Assembly (NCBI GenBank): GCA_016297415.1
Contig: JAEDGQ010000023.1
Span: 1 to 22,720, forward strand
From: Treponema sp.
GTDB taxonomy: Bacteria > Spirochaetota > Spirochaetia > Treponematales > Treponemataceae
DNA: 22,720 nucleotides
Reading direction: 5' to 3'
The notes beneath the pieces were generated by a model. It saw only the letters and a program-made list of their open reading frames with translations, made no database searches and was not told where the DNA came from. Position 1 is the first letter of the stretch. Each line of letters starts with the position of its first letter. The position numbers and the translations under genes were made by a program. Shown in pieces: positions 6,485-15,038 of the stretch.

Positions 6485-8287
6485 TTACCGTAACTTTAGT
6501 GTTTTTTCCAGTTCTTCTATAATTTTTGCAAATGTATCCAGAGCTGCCTGAATCGGTTCTGTTGATGACATATCAACTCCTGCCACTTTGAGGCTTTCGA
6601 TTGGATAGCGGCTGCCACCTGATTTTAAGAATTTGAAATAATCCTGACGCTCTTTTTCGCCGCCTTCTGTTACACGCTTTGCCAGTGCCAGAGCTGCCGA
6701 AATACCTGTTGCATATTTATATACATAGAAAGAATTATAGAAATGAGGAATGCGAAGACCTTCCATGTCGCTTTCTTCTTCAAATACCATTTCCGGACCA
6801 AAATACTGTTCCAGAAGCTGGCGGTAAAGTCTGCGGAGAACTTCGGCTGAAAGAGGTGTGCCTTCTTCTACCAGCTGATGAGCTTTGAGTTCGAATTCTG
6901 CAAACATTGTCTGACGGTGAAGTGTTGCAAGAATATCATCAGCTCTCATGGCAAGAAGGTAAGCCTTCATTTCTTCTGTTTCTGCATTTTTTAAGAGATA
7001 TTCAAAAACCAGTTCTTCGTTGAATGTTGAAGCTACTTCTGCCTCAAAAATTGTGTAGTCATAGCACATAAAGGGATTGCTTGTTTTTGAGTAATGGGAA
7101 TGCATTGAGTGGCCGCCTTCGTGGGCCATTGTAAACAAATCTCTGATTGAATCGTCTTTATAATTTAAAAGAATGTAAGGATAGCCGGTGAATGCGCCTG
7201 AACTGAAAGCTCCGGAACGTTTTCCTTTGTTTTCGTAGCGGTCAACCCAGCCGTTTAAAAGCCCGCTGCAGAGTGTATCTGTGTATTCTTTTCCAAGTGG
7301 AGAGAGAGCTTTGCGGCAGATTTCTACTGCTTCTTCGTATGATGTTTTACACTCAACGTTTTTTACAAGCGGTACATAAACATCGTAATGACGAAGTTCT
7401 TTTAAGCCCAGAATCTTTTTTCTAAGTGAATAATATTTATGAAGGGCGGTTAGATTTTTATGAACTGTGTCTATTAAGTTTGTGTAAACAGATTCGTCTA
7501 CTTTATTGCCGTAAAGACTTGCTGCCAGTGATGATTTGAATCCTCTGGCACGACTTTGGAAAATGTCATTGTTTACATTTCCGGCATAAAGGGACGCAAT
7601 TGTGTTCTGATGGTCTGTAAAGGATTTATAGAATTTTTTATATGCGTCTTTTCTGACTTCTCTGTCTGAATTTCTGATTAAAAGTGAAAAAGTAGACTGT
7701 GTCAGAGGTGTTTCTTCGCCATTAACAGTTACGCTCTGGAATGTTAAGTCTACATTTTCCAGAAGTGAGAATGTGTTTTGTGCAGTCTGTCCCGATTCTG
7801 CCTGAAGTGAAAGAATGCGTTCTTCTTTTTCGCTTAAAGTGTAAGGCTTAAAGTGAACTTCTTTTTCGAGGAAGATTTTATAGTCTGCAAATTCTGGAAG
7901 TGACTTCCAGCTGCTGAGGATTTCGTCTGGAATTGCCATTAATTCCGGAGAGAAGAAAGAACCTTCTGCACCTGCTTTTGCGTAAGCCATTGAAGCACGG
8001 CCTTCCATATCCTGAGAAGTTGCATCGCTTTCATCTGCTGTATGTTTGAGGCTTGCATAGCAGTAAACTGTTTCAAGTTTTTTATAAAGCTCTTCGTAGG
8101 CTTTAAGACAATTTAAAAGGCTTTCACTTGAATCTTTCAGGTGGCCCTTGTAAGAAACGAATTTTTTAGTAAGTTCAGGAATCTGTGAAAGATCCTTTTC
8201 CCAGTCCTGATCTGATTTGTATAATGTTGATAAGTCCCATTTGTCTGTTTCTGGAACTTCGCTGCGGTTAGGAATTGAATTTGCCAT
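6485..8287 (-). CDS. pepF: Oligoendopeptidase F (M3B family)
   Basis: A 600-residue zinc metallopeptidase cleaving short peptides, normally in the cytoplasm. The catalytic motif AHEGGHSMH contains HExxH (His389, Glu390, His393), and the third zinc ligand is Glu417 in EAEVAST. The N-terminal helical domain (about 20-200) and family length match PepF. There is no signal peptide. The ATG at 8287 lacks a Shine-Dalgarno sequence; a perfect TATAAT on the minus strand (8303-8298) ends ten bases upstream, giving a very short leader. It is first in a probable minus-strand cluster with adenosine deaminase, consistent with peptide and nucleoside salvage. It is divergent from the SH3 lipoprotein gene across a GC-rich island. 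Confidence 0.94.
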   Translation of the reverse strand: MANSIPNRSEVPETDKWDLSTLYKSDQDWEKDLSQIPELTKKFVSYKGHLKDSSESLLNCLKAYEELYKKLETVYCYASLKHTADESDATSQDMEGRASMAYAKAGAEGSFFSPELMAIPDEILSSWKSLPEFADYKIFLEKEVHFKPYTLSEKEERILSLQAESGQTAQNTFSLLENVDLTFQSVTVNGEETPLTQSTFSLLIRNSDREVRKDAYKKFYKSFTDHQNTIASLYAGNVNNDIFQSRARGFKSSLAASLYGNKVDESVYTNLIDTVHKNLTALHKYYSLRKKILGLKELRHYDVYVPLVKNVECKTSYEEAVEICRKALSPLGKEYTDTLCSGLLNGWVDRYENKGKRSGAFSSGAFTGYPYILLNYKDDSIRDLFTMAHEGGHSMHSHYSKTSNPFMCYDYTIFEAEVASTFNEELVFEYLLKNAETEEMKAYLLAMRADDILATLHRQTMFAEFELKAHQLVEEGTPLSAEVLRRLYRQLLEQYFGPEMVFEEESDMEGLRIPHFYNSFYVYKYATGISAALALAKRVTEGGEKERQDYFKFLKSGGSRYPIESLKVAGVDMSSTEPIQAALDTFAKIIEELEKTLKLR

Positions 8288-8297
8288 ATCAGTTTTT

Positions 8298-8303
8298 ATT
8301 ATA
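8298..8303 (-). promoter_or_regulatory. -10 box of pepF
   Basis: TATAAT on the minus strand, ten bases before the pepF ATG, predicts a leader of only a few nucleotides. The -35 region is weak. Confidence 0.45.
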
Positions 8304-8344
8304 ACCCATTTTTTCAGGTCCGTGATTCACTGATTTTTGATTAA

Positions 8345-8430
8345 GGCGGGCGTTGCGGGGCGCCGTTTGAGCTCCGCAGAGTGGGGTGCGGCACAACGAA
8401 GTGTGACGCAGGGGAGAGACTTCTCCCCTT
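8345..8430. repeat. GC-rich intergenic island B with terminal hairpin
   Basis: A GC-rich block between two divergent genes, starting GGCGGGCG (8345-8352) and ending in a perfect hairpin GGGGAGA (8411-8417) / TCTCCCC (8422-8428) with a GACT loop and a T-rich tail. The hairpin could act as a plus-strand terminator just before the next gene's -10. The CGGGCG edge is the reverse complement of the CGCCCG edge of islands A and C, but the interior does not clearly align with them. Confidence 0.5.
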
Positions 8431-8443
8431 TATTAAAATTTAC

Positions 8444-8449
8444 TATAAT
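8444..8449 (+). promoter_or_regulatory. -10 box of SH3 lipoprotein gene
   Basis: A perfect TATAAT ends nine bases before the ATG at 8459. There is no Shine-Dalgarno sequence, and the leader would be zero to three bases. The -35 candidate (TTCTCC at 8421-8426) is weak. Confidence 0.5.
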
Positions 8450-8458
8450 CAAACTATT

Positions 8459-9811
8459 ATGAAGAAGATTTTATATGTTTTTGCCGGGCTTTTTTTAGGA
8501 GCTCTTTTAACTTCCTGCGGCAATCTGGGATATTCCCTTGTGTTGTGGAATAATCCTGAGGCTGGTGTTTCGGAAGGTCAGCTTGTTAAGGTTTATGTAA
8601 AATCAAATATTTCTCATACTTATATCATTGGGATTCCTGAAACTAAGAAAAAGGTTGAAATTCCTGTCTGGCAGATTTCTGAACCTGAATCTAAAAGAAA
8701 AACTGTAAAACTCGCTGCTAAATACAAAGATTATGAACATACTTATGCCAGCGTTAAGGCAGATGGTCTTCCGATTCGTGCCGGAACTGTTAATAATGCA
8801 AAACAGGTTTATCGTCTGCGGAAAAATGAAGTAATCCGTGTTCTTTACAAAGGCAAGGGGGCAGCTCCTACAAATGGTAGAGGTGAACTTCCCGGGGACT
8901 GGCTCAGGGTTCTGACTGGTACTGGAACTCAGGGATGGTGTTTCAGCTACAACCTGAACCTTTTTGAACGGGTTAGTGATGACCTTGCTTCCAGCATTGT
9001 TGTTGAAAAGACTGAAGATGCTCCTGATGAAGAACTGAGTGCCATACTTGCTAAAAAATGGTATCCGGAAAGTTTTGAATCTATGATTAGTTCCGGACGG
9101 TATGACCTGGAGAAATTCTCTCCTGATTACGGATTTGATTTTGGTATTCCTGTTCCGGAAACTGAGGCAGAGGGAGAAGTGCAGACTCCTGCACCTGAAC
9201 AGTCTGTTAAAACTTTGAAACTTACTACTGCTGATGTAAAAAAGAGCTGGACTTACGAAAAAATCCTTAAAAACGGTGATAATTACCAGTTTGATGAACT
9301 GCAGGTAACTATGACTACCCGCGGTAAAAAAATGCTTGCCGTTCAGTATATGGATTCTGACGGAAAGATGAAAAATGAAAATTTTGTATGTCTTGATGCA
9401 GATATTAGTGAACTTGCTGAAAAAGAAATAATGCGCAGACAGGAAGAATTAAGTGTTCTTGTTGCTGCAGGTCCTGTTTATGAGAGTGATTATTACGGAT
9501 CAATTGAATTTAATAACGAAAACAGCGTTACTTGGAGAAATTACCGGCCTCTGGTACCTGAAATTATTTCAAGTTCTGCACTTGGAAGTGTAACTGTTAC
9601 TAACGGCTATTATCTTTCCAAGCAGCTGAAAAATGAATTTGACGGTGTACTTACTATGCATTTTACAGGCATGGAAACTCCTGTAAATTTCTTCTATAAG
9701 CTGGAAGAAGGTGGTCTTCGTCTTGTTGACGCATCTAAGGCACAGAAAAAGGGAAATCTGATTACTGAAAAAGGAAGCGGCGCTCGGGTGATGTATTTTG
9801 GGAAAAAATGA
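8459..9811 (+). CDS. SH3-domain lipoprotein
   Basis: A 450-residue predicted lipoprotein (LTSC lipobox, Cys20). Residues about 85-165 resemble a bacterial SH3 domain: GLPIRAG, a KNEVIRVLYKGK strand, and GDWLRVLTGTGTQGWCFSYNL. Such domains often bind peptidoglycan or peptides in the envelope. The C-terminal half (about 240-450) is rich in beta-strands and not recognised. The ATG at 8459 is chosen over an in-frame start at 8381 because the latter would translate the GC-rich island and bury the signal peptide. The stop codon lies inside a perfect 16-bp inverted repeat. The SH3 call is fairly secure; the cellular role is unknown. Confidence 0.8.
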   Translation: MKKILYVFAGLFLGALLTSCGNLGYSLVLWNNPEAGVSEGQLVKVYVKSNISHTYIIGIPETKKKVEIPVWQISEPESKRKTVKLAAKYKDYEHTYASVKADGLPIRAGTVNNAKQVYRLRKNEVIRVLYKGKGAAPTNGRGELPGDWLRVLTGTGTQGWCFSYNLNLFERVSDDLASSIVVEKTEDAPDEELSAILAKKWYPESFESMISSGRYDLEKFSPDYGFDFGIPVPETEAEGEVQTPAPEQSVKTLKLTTADVKKSWTYEKILKNGDNYQFDELQVTMTTRGKKMLAVQYMDSDGKMKNENFVCLDADISELAEKEIMRRQEELSVLVAAGPVYESDYYGSIEFNNENSVTWRNYRPLVPEIISSSALGSVTVTNGYYLSKQLKNEFDGVLTMHFTGMETPVNFFYKLEEGGLRLVDASKAQKKGNLITEKGSGARVMYFGKK

Positions 9812-9833
9812 CATCCTTGTCATTTTTTCCCAA
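9798..9833 (+). terminator. 16-bp perfect inverted repeat over the stop codon
   Basis: TTGGGAAAAAATGACA (9798-9813) and its exact reverse complement (9818-9833) are separated by four bases. The TGA stop (9809-9811) lies in the left arm. The right arm contains T6 and is the first segment of the tandem repeat unit that follows. It is a probable terminator, though the U-tract lies within the stem rather than after it. Confidence 0.6.
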
Positions 9834-10143
9834 CGAGAAGGCGGAGCCTTCTCGCGATGTTTTATTTTAGCTACGCGCGAGGCGCCATCCTTGGCGCACT
9901 TATAGAGGAGACCTTGTCATTTCTTACCTACGAGAAGGCTTCGCCTTCTCGCGTTGTTTTATTTTAGCTACGCGCGGGGCGCCCTCCTTGGCGCACTTAT
10001 AGAGGGAGCCATGTCATTTTTTTCCCAACGAGAAGGCGGGTGCCTTCTCGCGATGTTTTATTTTAGCTACGCACGAGGCGCCCTCCTTGGCGCACGTATA
10101 GAGGAGACCATGTCATTTTTTCCCAACGAGAAGGCTTTGCCCT
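9818..10143. repeat. Tandem array of a 97-99 bp hairpin-rich repeat, 3.3 copies
   Basis: Units begin at TGTCAT at 9818, 9915, 10012 and 10111 (periods 97, 97, 99); the fourth is truncated near 10143. Each full unit holds GAGAAGGC / GCCTTCTC with a 3-4 base loop that differs between copies (GGA, TTC, GGGT), then a T-rich stretch, then GCGCC / GGCGC. The periods are not all multiples of three, so the short ORF across 9954-10145 is not a credible protein. The array fills the gap between the lipoprotein gene and the ABC-F promoter. Confidence 0.85.
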
Positions 10144-10155
10144 AGGCGGGCGGCT

Positions 10156-10184
10156 TTGACTTATTGATATTTTCTGGAGATACT
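10156..10184 (+). promoter_or_regulatory. Sigma-70 promoter of the ABC-F gene
   Basis: TTGACT (10156-10161), a 17-bp spacer and GATACT (10179-10184). The -10 ends six bases before the ATG at 10191, again predicting a leaderless start. GGAG at 10176-10179 could alternatively be a ribosome site with an 11-base gap if transcription starts further upstream. Confidence 0.6.
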
Positions 10185-10190
10185 TTTTTT

Positions 10191-12143
10191 ATGGCTTTTG
10201 TTCAGTTTTCACAGGTTTCCCTGGCTTTTGGTGACAGGGATATTCTTAAGAATGTTTCTGTTAATCTTGCTGCCGGAAGTAAGGCTGCCTTAACCGGGGC
10301 TAACGGAAGCGGAAAATCTACTCTCATTAAAGTTATGGCTGGTCTTGTTCAGCCTGATGACGGTCAGCGTGTTGCACAGAAAGATGCCCGTATTGCTTAT
10401 CTTCCTCAGAGCGGGTTGACTCACCGTGGCTGTACACTTCGGGAGGAGGCTGATAAAGCTTTTGCTTTTGGCTATGAACTTCAGAGGGAACTTGAAGAAA
10501 TCGGTGACAAATTGAAGGAAGGAACTGGAAATCAGGCACAGCTTCTTGAACGCCATGACGCAATTTTGAATGAACTTGAAGACAGCGGCTGGAACCGCCG
10601 TTCTGTTATGGCTGAACAGATTCTTACAGGGCTTGGTTTTGAAAGAGAAGACCTGGACCGTAAGTGCGAAGAATTTTCCGGCGGATGGCAGATGCGCATT
10701 GCTCTGGGAAAGGCCCTGATGGTAAATCCAGACATTCTGCTTCTTGATGAACCTACAAACTATCTTGATATTGAAGCCCGTGAATGGCTTGAAAAATTCC
10801 TTAACAACTATCAGGGGGGATTCCTTCTTGTAAGCCATGACCGTTATTTTCTGGATCATACAATAAACGAAGTTTACGAACTTTTTAACGGGGACCTGCA
10901 CCGTTATGCTGGCAATTACAGTCACTATGAAAAAGTCCGGGAAGTTGAACTTGAAACTCTGATTCACGAGTACGAAAAACAGCAGGACGAAATTGCTCAT
11001 CTTCAGGAATTTATCGACAGATTCCGTTATAAGGCTACAAAAGCTGTACAGGTTCAGGAAAGAATCAAAATGCTTGATAAAATCCTGGAAAAAGAAATCG
11101 TAATTCCTGAAAGCCTTAAGAAAATTCACTTTAAGTTTCCGGCTGCGCCTCATTCCGGAAGACTTGTTGCAACTCTAACAGGCATTACTAAATCTTATGA
11201 CGGTGTTCGTAATGTGGTTGATAACCTGGACCTTGTTCTTGAAAATGGGGACAGACTTGTTGTTGCAGGTCATAACGGTGCAGGTAAATCTACTTTGCTG
11301 CGTATTATTGCAGGTGCTGATTCTCAGTTTTCCGGTGAAGTTAAACTGGGCTCTGGTGTTCAGATAGGATACTTTTCTCAGGACAATGCTGAAACCTTAA
11401 AAGGAAGTGCTTCTGTTCTTGAAACTATTGAAGACGAAGCTCCTCTTGAGCTTATTCCTAAAATCAGGGATATGCTGGGGGCTTTCCTTTTCCGTGGAGA
11501 TGATGTTCATAAATCTCTGGATATGCTTAGTGGTGGTGAAAAAAGCCGTGTCGCTCTTTTAAAACTTCTTCTTCGTCCTGTAAACCTGCTGATTCTTGAC
11601 GAACCTACAAACCATCTTGATATGCATTCAAAAGATGTTCTTCTTGATGCTTTGAAAGATTTTGGCGGAACTGTAATCTTTGTAAGCCATGACCGTGGTT
11701 TTATCGAAGAACTTTCTACAAGAGTTCTTGAATTAAAGCCTGGAAAATTCAGAATCTTCCCTGGTGACTATAAATATTACATGGAAAGAATGGAAGCAGA
11801 GTTAAACGGGGAAGTAAGTTCAGAGGCTGGAGAAAAAACTGCAGCTGTCAGTGCTCCTGCAGCTGAAAATAAATCTCAGACTAAACTCAGCTGGGAAGAA
11901 CAGAAAAAACTGGAAACAGAGCGCCGTCGTGCAGAAAAAGGCGTAAAACTTCTGGAAGAACAGATTCTTGAACTGGAAGAAGAAAAAGCCAGGCAGGAAG
12001 CTGAAATGGCAAAGCCGGAAGTTTACTCTAACGGAGAAAAGGCCAAAGCCGTGCAGAAAAAGATTGACGATTTGGCAGAAAAGCTGGAAGAATTAAATAT
12101 GCAGTGGATGGAAGCTGCTGAAAAACTTGAAAAATATAACTAG
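10191..12143 (+). CDS. ABC-F family ATPase
   Basis: A 650-residue protein with two ABC cassettes and no membrane segment. Cassette 1 has GANGSGKST (36-44), signature FSGGW (162-166) and Walker B LLLDEPTNYLD (183-193). Cassette 2 has GHNGAGKST (360-368), LSGGE (446-450) and LLILDEPTNHLD (466-477). The intervening linker (about 235-320) is the charged helical arm typical of ABC-F proteins, and residues 565-650 form a Uup-like charged coiled coil. ABC-F proteins act on the ribosome as translation factors or, in some, antibiotic protection. The linker here looks housekeeping, but that cannot be settled by eye. The start at 10191 is preferred over 10164, which would overlap the promoter. galE follows after 127 bases. 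Confidence 0.93.
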   Translation: MAFVQFSQVSLAFGDRDILKNVSVNLAAGSKAALTGANGSGKSTLIKVMAGLVQPDDGQRVAQKDARIAYLPQSGLTHRGCTLREEADKAFAFGYELQRELEEIGDKLKEGTGNQAQLLERHDAILNELEDSGWNRRSVMAEQILTGLGFEREDLDRKCEEFSGGWQMRIALGKALMVNPDILLLDEPTNYLDIEAREWLEKFLNNYQGGFLLVSHDRYFLDHTINEVYELFNGDLHRYAGNYSHYEKVREVELETLIHEYEKQQDEIAHLQEFIDRFRYKATKAVQVQERIKMLDKILEKEIVIPESLKKIHFKFPAAPHSGRLVATLTGITKSYDGVRNVVDNLDLVLENGDRLVVAGHNGAGKSTLLRIIAGADSQFSGEVKLGSGVQIGYFSQDNAETLKGSASVLETIEDEAPLELIPKIRDMLGAFLFRGDDVHKSLDMLSGGEKSRVALLKLLLRPVNLLILDEPTNHLDMHSKDVLLDALKDFGGTVIFVSHDRGFIEELSTRVLELKPGKFRIFPGDYKYYMERMEAELNGEVSSEAGEKTAAVSAPAAENKSQTKLSWEEQKKLETERRRAEKGVKLLEEQILELEEEKARQEAEMAKPEVYSNGEKAKAVQKKIDDLAEKLEELNMQWMEAAEKLEKYN

Positions 12144-12249
12144 ACAAGCGGTAGCGATTGGAGCGGCGCGAAGCGTTGCCATGACGAAGGCATGGTAATG
12201 GAGCGTCAGCGGAACCGCGGAAGTAGCGGCGGCAAAGCCGCACCGCCCG
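12144..12249 (+). repeat. GC-rich intergenic island C
   Basis: Homologous in word order to the island at 2187-2304: GTTGCC (12175-12180), ACGAAG, GGTAATG (12194-12200), GCGGAACC (12209-12216), a hairpin GCGGC / GCCGC with AAA loop (12229-12241), and CGCCCG (12244-12249). It sits right after the ABC-F stop and before the galE ribosome site. The hairpin lacks a U-tract, so it is a poor terminator. Confidence 0.6.
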
Positions 12250-12270
12250 TTTAAAAATGGAGATTGGACT

Positions 12271-13254
12271 ATGAAAGTGCTTGTAATTGGTGGGGCTGGA
12301 TATATTGGAAGCCATGTTGTAAAAGAATTGATGAAAAACGGTCACAAGGTAACTGTTTTTGACAATCTTTCTTCCGGACTAAGACAGAATCTTTTTGCGG
12401 AAAATGAATTTATTTACGGAAACATTCTTCTGGAAAATGATCTTGATGCAGCATTTGGAAGAGGATTTGATGCTTTTATTCATCTGGCTGCATTTAAGGC
12501 TGCCGGGGAATCTATGGTTCTGCCGGAAAAATATTCTGTAAACAATCTGACTGGAACTATTAATATTATGAATGCGGCAATGAAGCATAACTGTAAATAT
12601 ATGGTTTTTTCTTCAAGTGCTGCTGTTTTTGGAGAACCTCAGTATCTGCCAATTGATGAAAACCATCCGAAGACTCCTGAAAACTATTACGGTTTTACAA
12701 AACTTAAAATTGAAGAAATCATGGCCTGGTACGACAAACTGAAGGGGCTTAAATTTGCGGCCCTGAGATATTTTAATGCTGCCGGTTACGATACTGAAGG
12801 ATTCCCCAACGGACTTGAACAGAATCCGGCAAACCTTCTTCCTGTAATTATGGAAACTGCCTGCGGAATGCGGGAAAAAATGAAGGTGTTTGGTTCTGAT
12901 TATGATACAAGGGACGGAACCTGTATCCGTGATTATGTTCATGTAAATGATCTGGCAAATGCTCATGTAAAGGCCCTGAATTATATCGTAGAGAAAAATG
13001 AATCCCTGACTGTAAATCTGGGAAGTGAAACAGGGGTAACTGTTAAGGAAATGCTGGAAGAAGCCAGAAAAATTACTGGAAAAGCCATTCCTGCTGATTT
13101 TGTTGAACGCCGTCCCGGAGATCCTGCTGTGCTTGTTGCTTCTGCAAAGGGTGCCCTGGAAAAACTTGGATGGAAAGCTGAAAAGTCAGATGTTCATACT
13201 TTGCTGGAGTCTACCTGGAATGCATATCTGGCAAACGGAAAATTGAAAAAATAA
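12271..13254 (+). CDS. galE: UDP-glucose 4-epimerase
   Basis: A 327-residue short-chain dehydrogenase-type epimerase interconverting UDP-glucose and UDP-galactose (possibly the N-acetyl forms), supplying envelope glycans. It shows the NAD-binding GGAGYIGSH (7-15), the catalytic SSS (114-116) and Tyr140/Lys144 in YYGFTK, plus ALRYFNAAG and RDGTCIRDYVHVNDLA, all standard for GalE. Length is typical (about 330). GGAG at 12257-12262 gives a ribosome site at good distance from the ATG. It may be read through from the ABC-F gene across island C, or have its own promoter, which is not evident. Substrate breadth cannot be read from the sequence. Confidence 0.93.
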   Translation: MKVLVIGGAGYIGSHVVKELMKNGHKVTVFDNLSSGLRQNLFAENEFIYGNILLENDLDAAFGRGFDAFIHLAAFKAAGESMVLPEKYSVNNLTGTINIMNAAMKHNCKYMVFSSSAAVFGEPQYLPIDENHPKTPENYYGFTKLKIEEIMAWYDKLKGLKFAALRYFNAAGYDTEGFPNGLEQNPANLLPVIMETACGMREKMKVFGSDYDTRDGTCIRDYVHVNDLANAHVKALNYIVEKNESLTVNLGSETGVTVKEMLEEARKITGKAIPADFVERRPGDPAVLVASAKGALEKLGWKAEKSDVHTLLESTWNAYLANGKLKK

Positions 13255-13289
13255 ATCTTAAAAAAACTTAAGGTTATGCAACTTTTTTG

Positions 13290-13334
13290 AATCGACGGTG
13301 TCTAATTTTAAAAAGGCTTCGTCGATTTTTTTTT
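13290..13334 (+). terminator. Terminator-like hairpin between galE and acyl-CoA synthetase gene
   Basis: AATCGACG (13290-13297) pairs perfectly with CGTCGATT (13320-13327), followed by a run of nine T (13326-13334). The loop is long (22 bases). It lies 36 bases after galE and ends 28 bases before the next start codon, so it is either the galE terminator or an attenuator in the next gene's leader. Confidence 0.65.
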
Positions 13335-13361
13335 GACGGAGCAGCTGAAAGGATAAAGAAA

Positions 13362-15020
13362 ATGAATCGTACTTATGATGACACAATGTTTATTGATACT
13401 TTTGAGCATGAATACACATGGCTTAACGGTTTTATGCGTAATGTTCGCCGTCTTTCTAAAAGACCAGCTGTAATCGATCCTGATACAAACCGTTCCTGGA
13501 CATACAGAGAGCTGAATAATGAAGCTAATCGTCTTGCAAATGCCCTGGCAAAAACAGGTGTAAAAAAGAATGATGTTGTAATGTGTGCTATGCGTAATTC
13601 GCCGGAATTTGCCTTTATGTATACAGGTCCACGGAAAATCGGTGCAATTCTTCTTGCTGCAAACTATAACCTTGCTTCCGGAGAAATGGCTCTTCTGATT
13701 AATCACAATAAGCCAAAGGTTGTTTTTTATTCTGCCAATGTAAAAGACATGATGACTGAAGCTGAAAAAATCTGTTTGTGGAAGCCTGCCTTTTTTGTAA
13801 TGACAGATAATATTGAAGGTGTAGATGTTCCAAAAAATCATCTCAGTTATGAAGACTACATTTCTACATCTTCCATCGATGAACCTGAAGTGAATTTCAG
13901 ACCTCATATTTATGATGAAGTCCTTCGTCTGTGTACAAGTGGAACTACAAGCATGCCTAAGTCAGTTCCAGTTACAGACATTAACGAAGTTCTTTCTGCT
14001 CACGATGTAATTATGCATTATCCTATGAACCAGAATGATGTAACTCTTAATATGACTCCATGGTTCCATCGCGGCGGCTGTCATTCCGGTGGTCTTTGTC
14101 CTACACTTTATGCAGGTGCTGCAGCTGTTGTAATGAGATTCTTCCGCCCTCAGACTTCTCTGGACTGGTGTCTTCAGTACAAGATTTCCTTTATGATGGG
14201 AGCTCCTGCAAACCTTGAAATGCTGGCTCGTGCTCAGGAAAAAAGTCCGAGAGATCTTTCTTCTCTCCGGGGACTTGTAACAATGGGAGCGCCTCTTTCT
14301 CGGGCTGACTGTATCCGTTATTCTAATCTTCTTACACCAAATATTTTTAACGGATACGGAACTACTGAAACTTTCTGGAATTCCTTCCTTCGTCCATACA
14401 ATCTTCCTGATGGGGCAGGTTCTGTTGGTCAGAGCTGTACTGATGACGAAGTTCGTGTTGTAAAAGTTTATGAAGATCATAAAGCTGAACCTGATGAACT
14501 TGTTCCTTTTGACAATGAAACTGAAGGGGAAGTAATTATCTGTGCACCTGCAAAGTCCAGCTATTCTTACTATAAGAATGAAGAAATGACAAACGAAAAA
14601 TTCTATAAGGGCTGGATGTATACAGGTGATACCGGTACCTGGAATGAAGACTGGATTGTAACTATCAAAGGCCGTAAGGACGATATGATGGTGGTTTCCG
14701 GTGAAAATATTTATCCGACACAGATTGAAGAAGCAATTGTTCTGTGCAATAAGGTTAAGGATTGTATTGTTACTTCTGTTCCAGATAAGGTTCGCGGTCA
14801 GGCAGTTGTTGCTTATGTAATACCAGAAGATCCAAGTCTTACTGTAAAGGAATTGAATGAATTCTGTGCAGCAAGTAAAATGTTATCCAGATATAAAAGA
14901 CCAAGATATTTTGCCTTTGTTGATGAAATACCTCATACTGCAACTGGAAAAAAACAGCATAATAAAATGAAGGCAAGAGCAGTTGAAGATCTTGAAAAAG
15001 GACTTCTCGTGAGAGAATAA
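13362..15020 (+). CDS. AMP-forming acyl-CoA synthetase-like enzyme
   Basis: A 552-residue ANL-superfamily enzyme that activates a carboxylate to an acyl-adenylate and probably forms an acyl-CoA. Motifs are in order: LCTSGTTSMPKS (P-loop, 190-201), MGAP (308-311), YGTTE (332-336), YTGDTG (Asp423), KGRKDDMMVVSGENIYP (436-452) and the C-terminal catalytic Lys530 in TATGKK. There is no carrier domain. The substrate is unknown; a fatty or aromatic acid is the family default. The ATG at 13362 has an AAAGGAT ribosome site; the longer frame from 13287 crosses the terminator hairpin and is rejected. A small membrane protein follows 18 bases later and is probably co-transcribed. Confidence 0.87.
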   Translation: MNRTYDDTMFIDTFEHEYTWLNGFMRNVRRLSKRPAVIDPDTNRSWTYRELNNEANRLANALAKTGVKKNDVVMCAMRNSPEFAFMYTGPRKIGAILLAANYNLASGEMALLINHNKPKVVFYSANVKDMMTEAEKICLWKPAFFVMTDNIEGVDVPKNHLSYEDYISTSSIDEPEVNFRPHIYDEVLRLCTSGTTSMPKSVPVTDINEVLSAHDVIMHYPMNQNDVTLNMTPWFHRGGCHSGGLCPTLYAGAAAVVMRFFRPQTSLDWCLQYKISFMMGAPANLEMLARAQEKSPRDLSSLRGLVTMGAPLSRADCIRYSNLLTPNIFNGYGTTETFWNSFLRPYNLPDGAGSVGQSCTDDEVRVVKVYEDHKAEPDELVPFDNETEGEVIICAPAKSSYSYYKNEEMTNEKFYKGWMYTGDTGTWNEDWIVTIKGRKDDMMVVSGENIYPTQIEEAIVLCNKVKDCIVTSVPDKVRGQAVVAYVIPEDPSLTVKELNEFCAASKMLSRYKRPRYFAFVDEIPHTATGKKQHNKMKARAVEDLEKGLLVRE

Positions 15021-15038
15021 AAATAAGGAGTTAAAATT

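Noticed and set aside
9954..10145. ORF with repeated MFYFSYARGALLGA peptide
   Set aside because: It is a by-product of the tandem repeat; two of the three periods are not multiples of three, so the frame is not maintained.
10290..11153. 287-codon antisense ORF inside the ABC-F gene
   Set aside because: Antisense to strongly conserved ATPase motifs; composition is that of a reversed coding strand.
13287..13361. Upstream start for the acyl-CoA synthetase
   Set aside because: It would translate through the terminator hairpin; the ATG at 13362 has a proper ribosome site.
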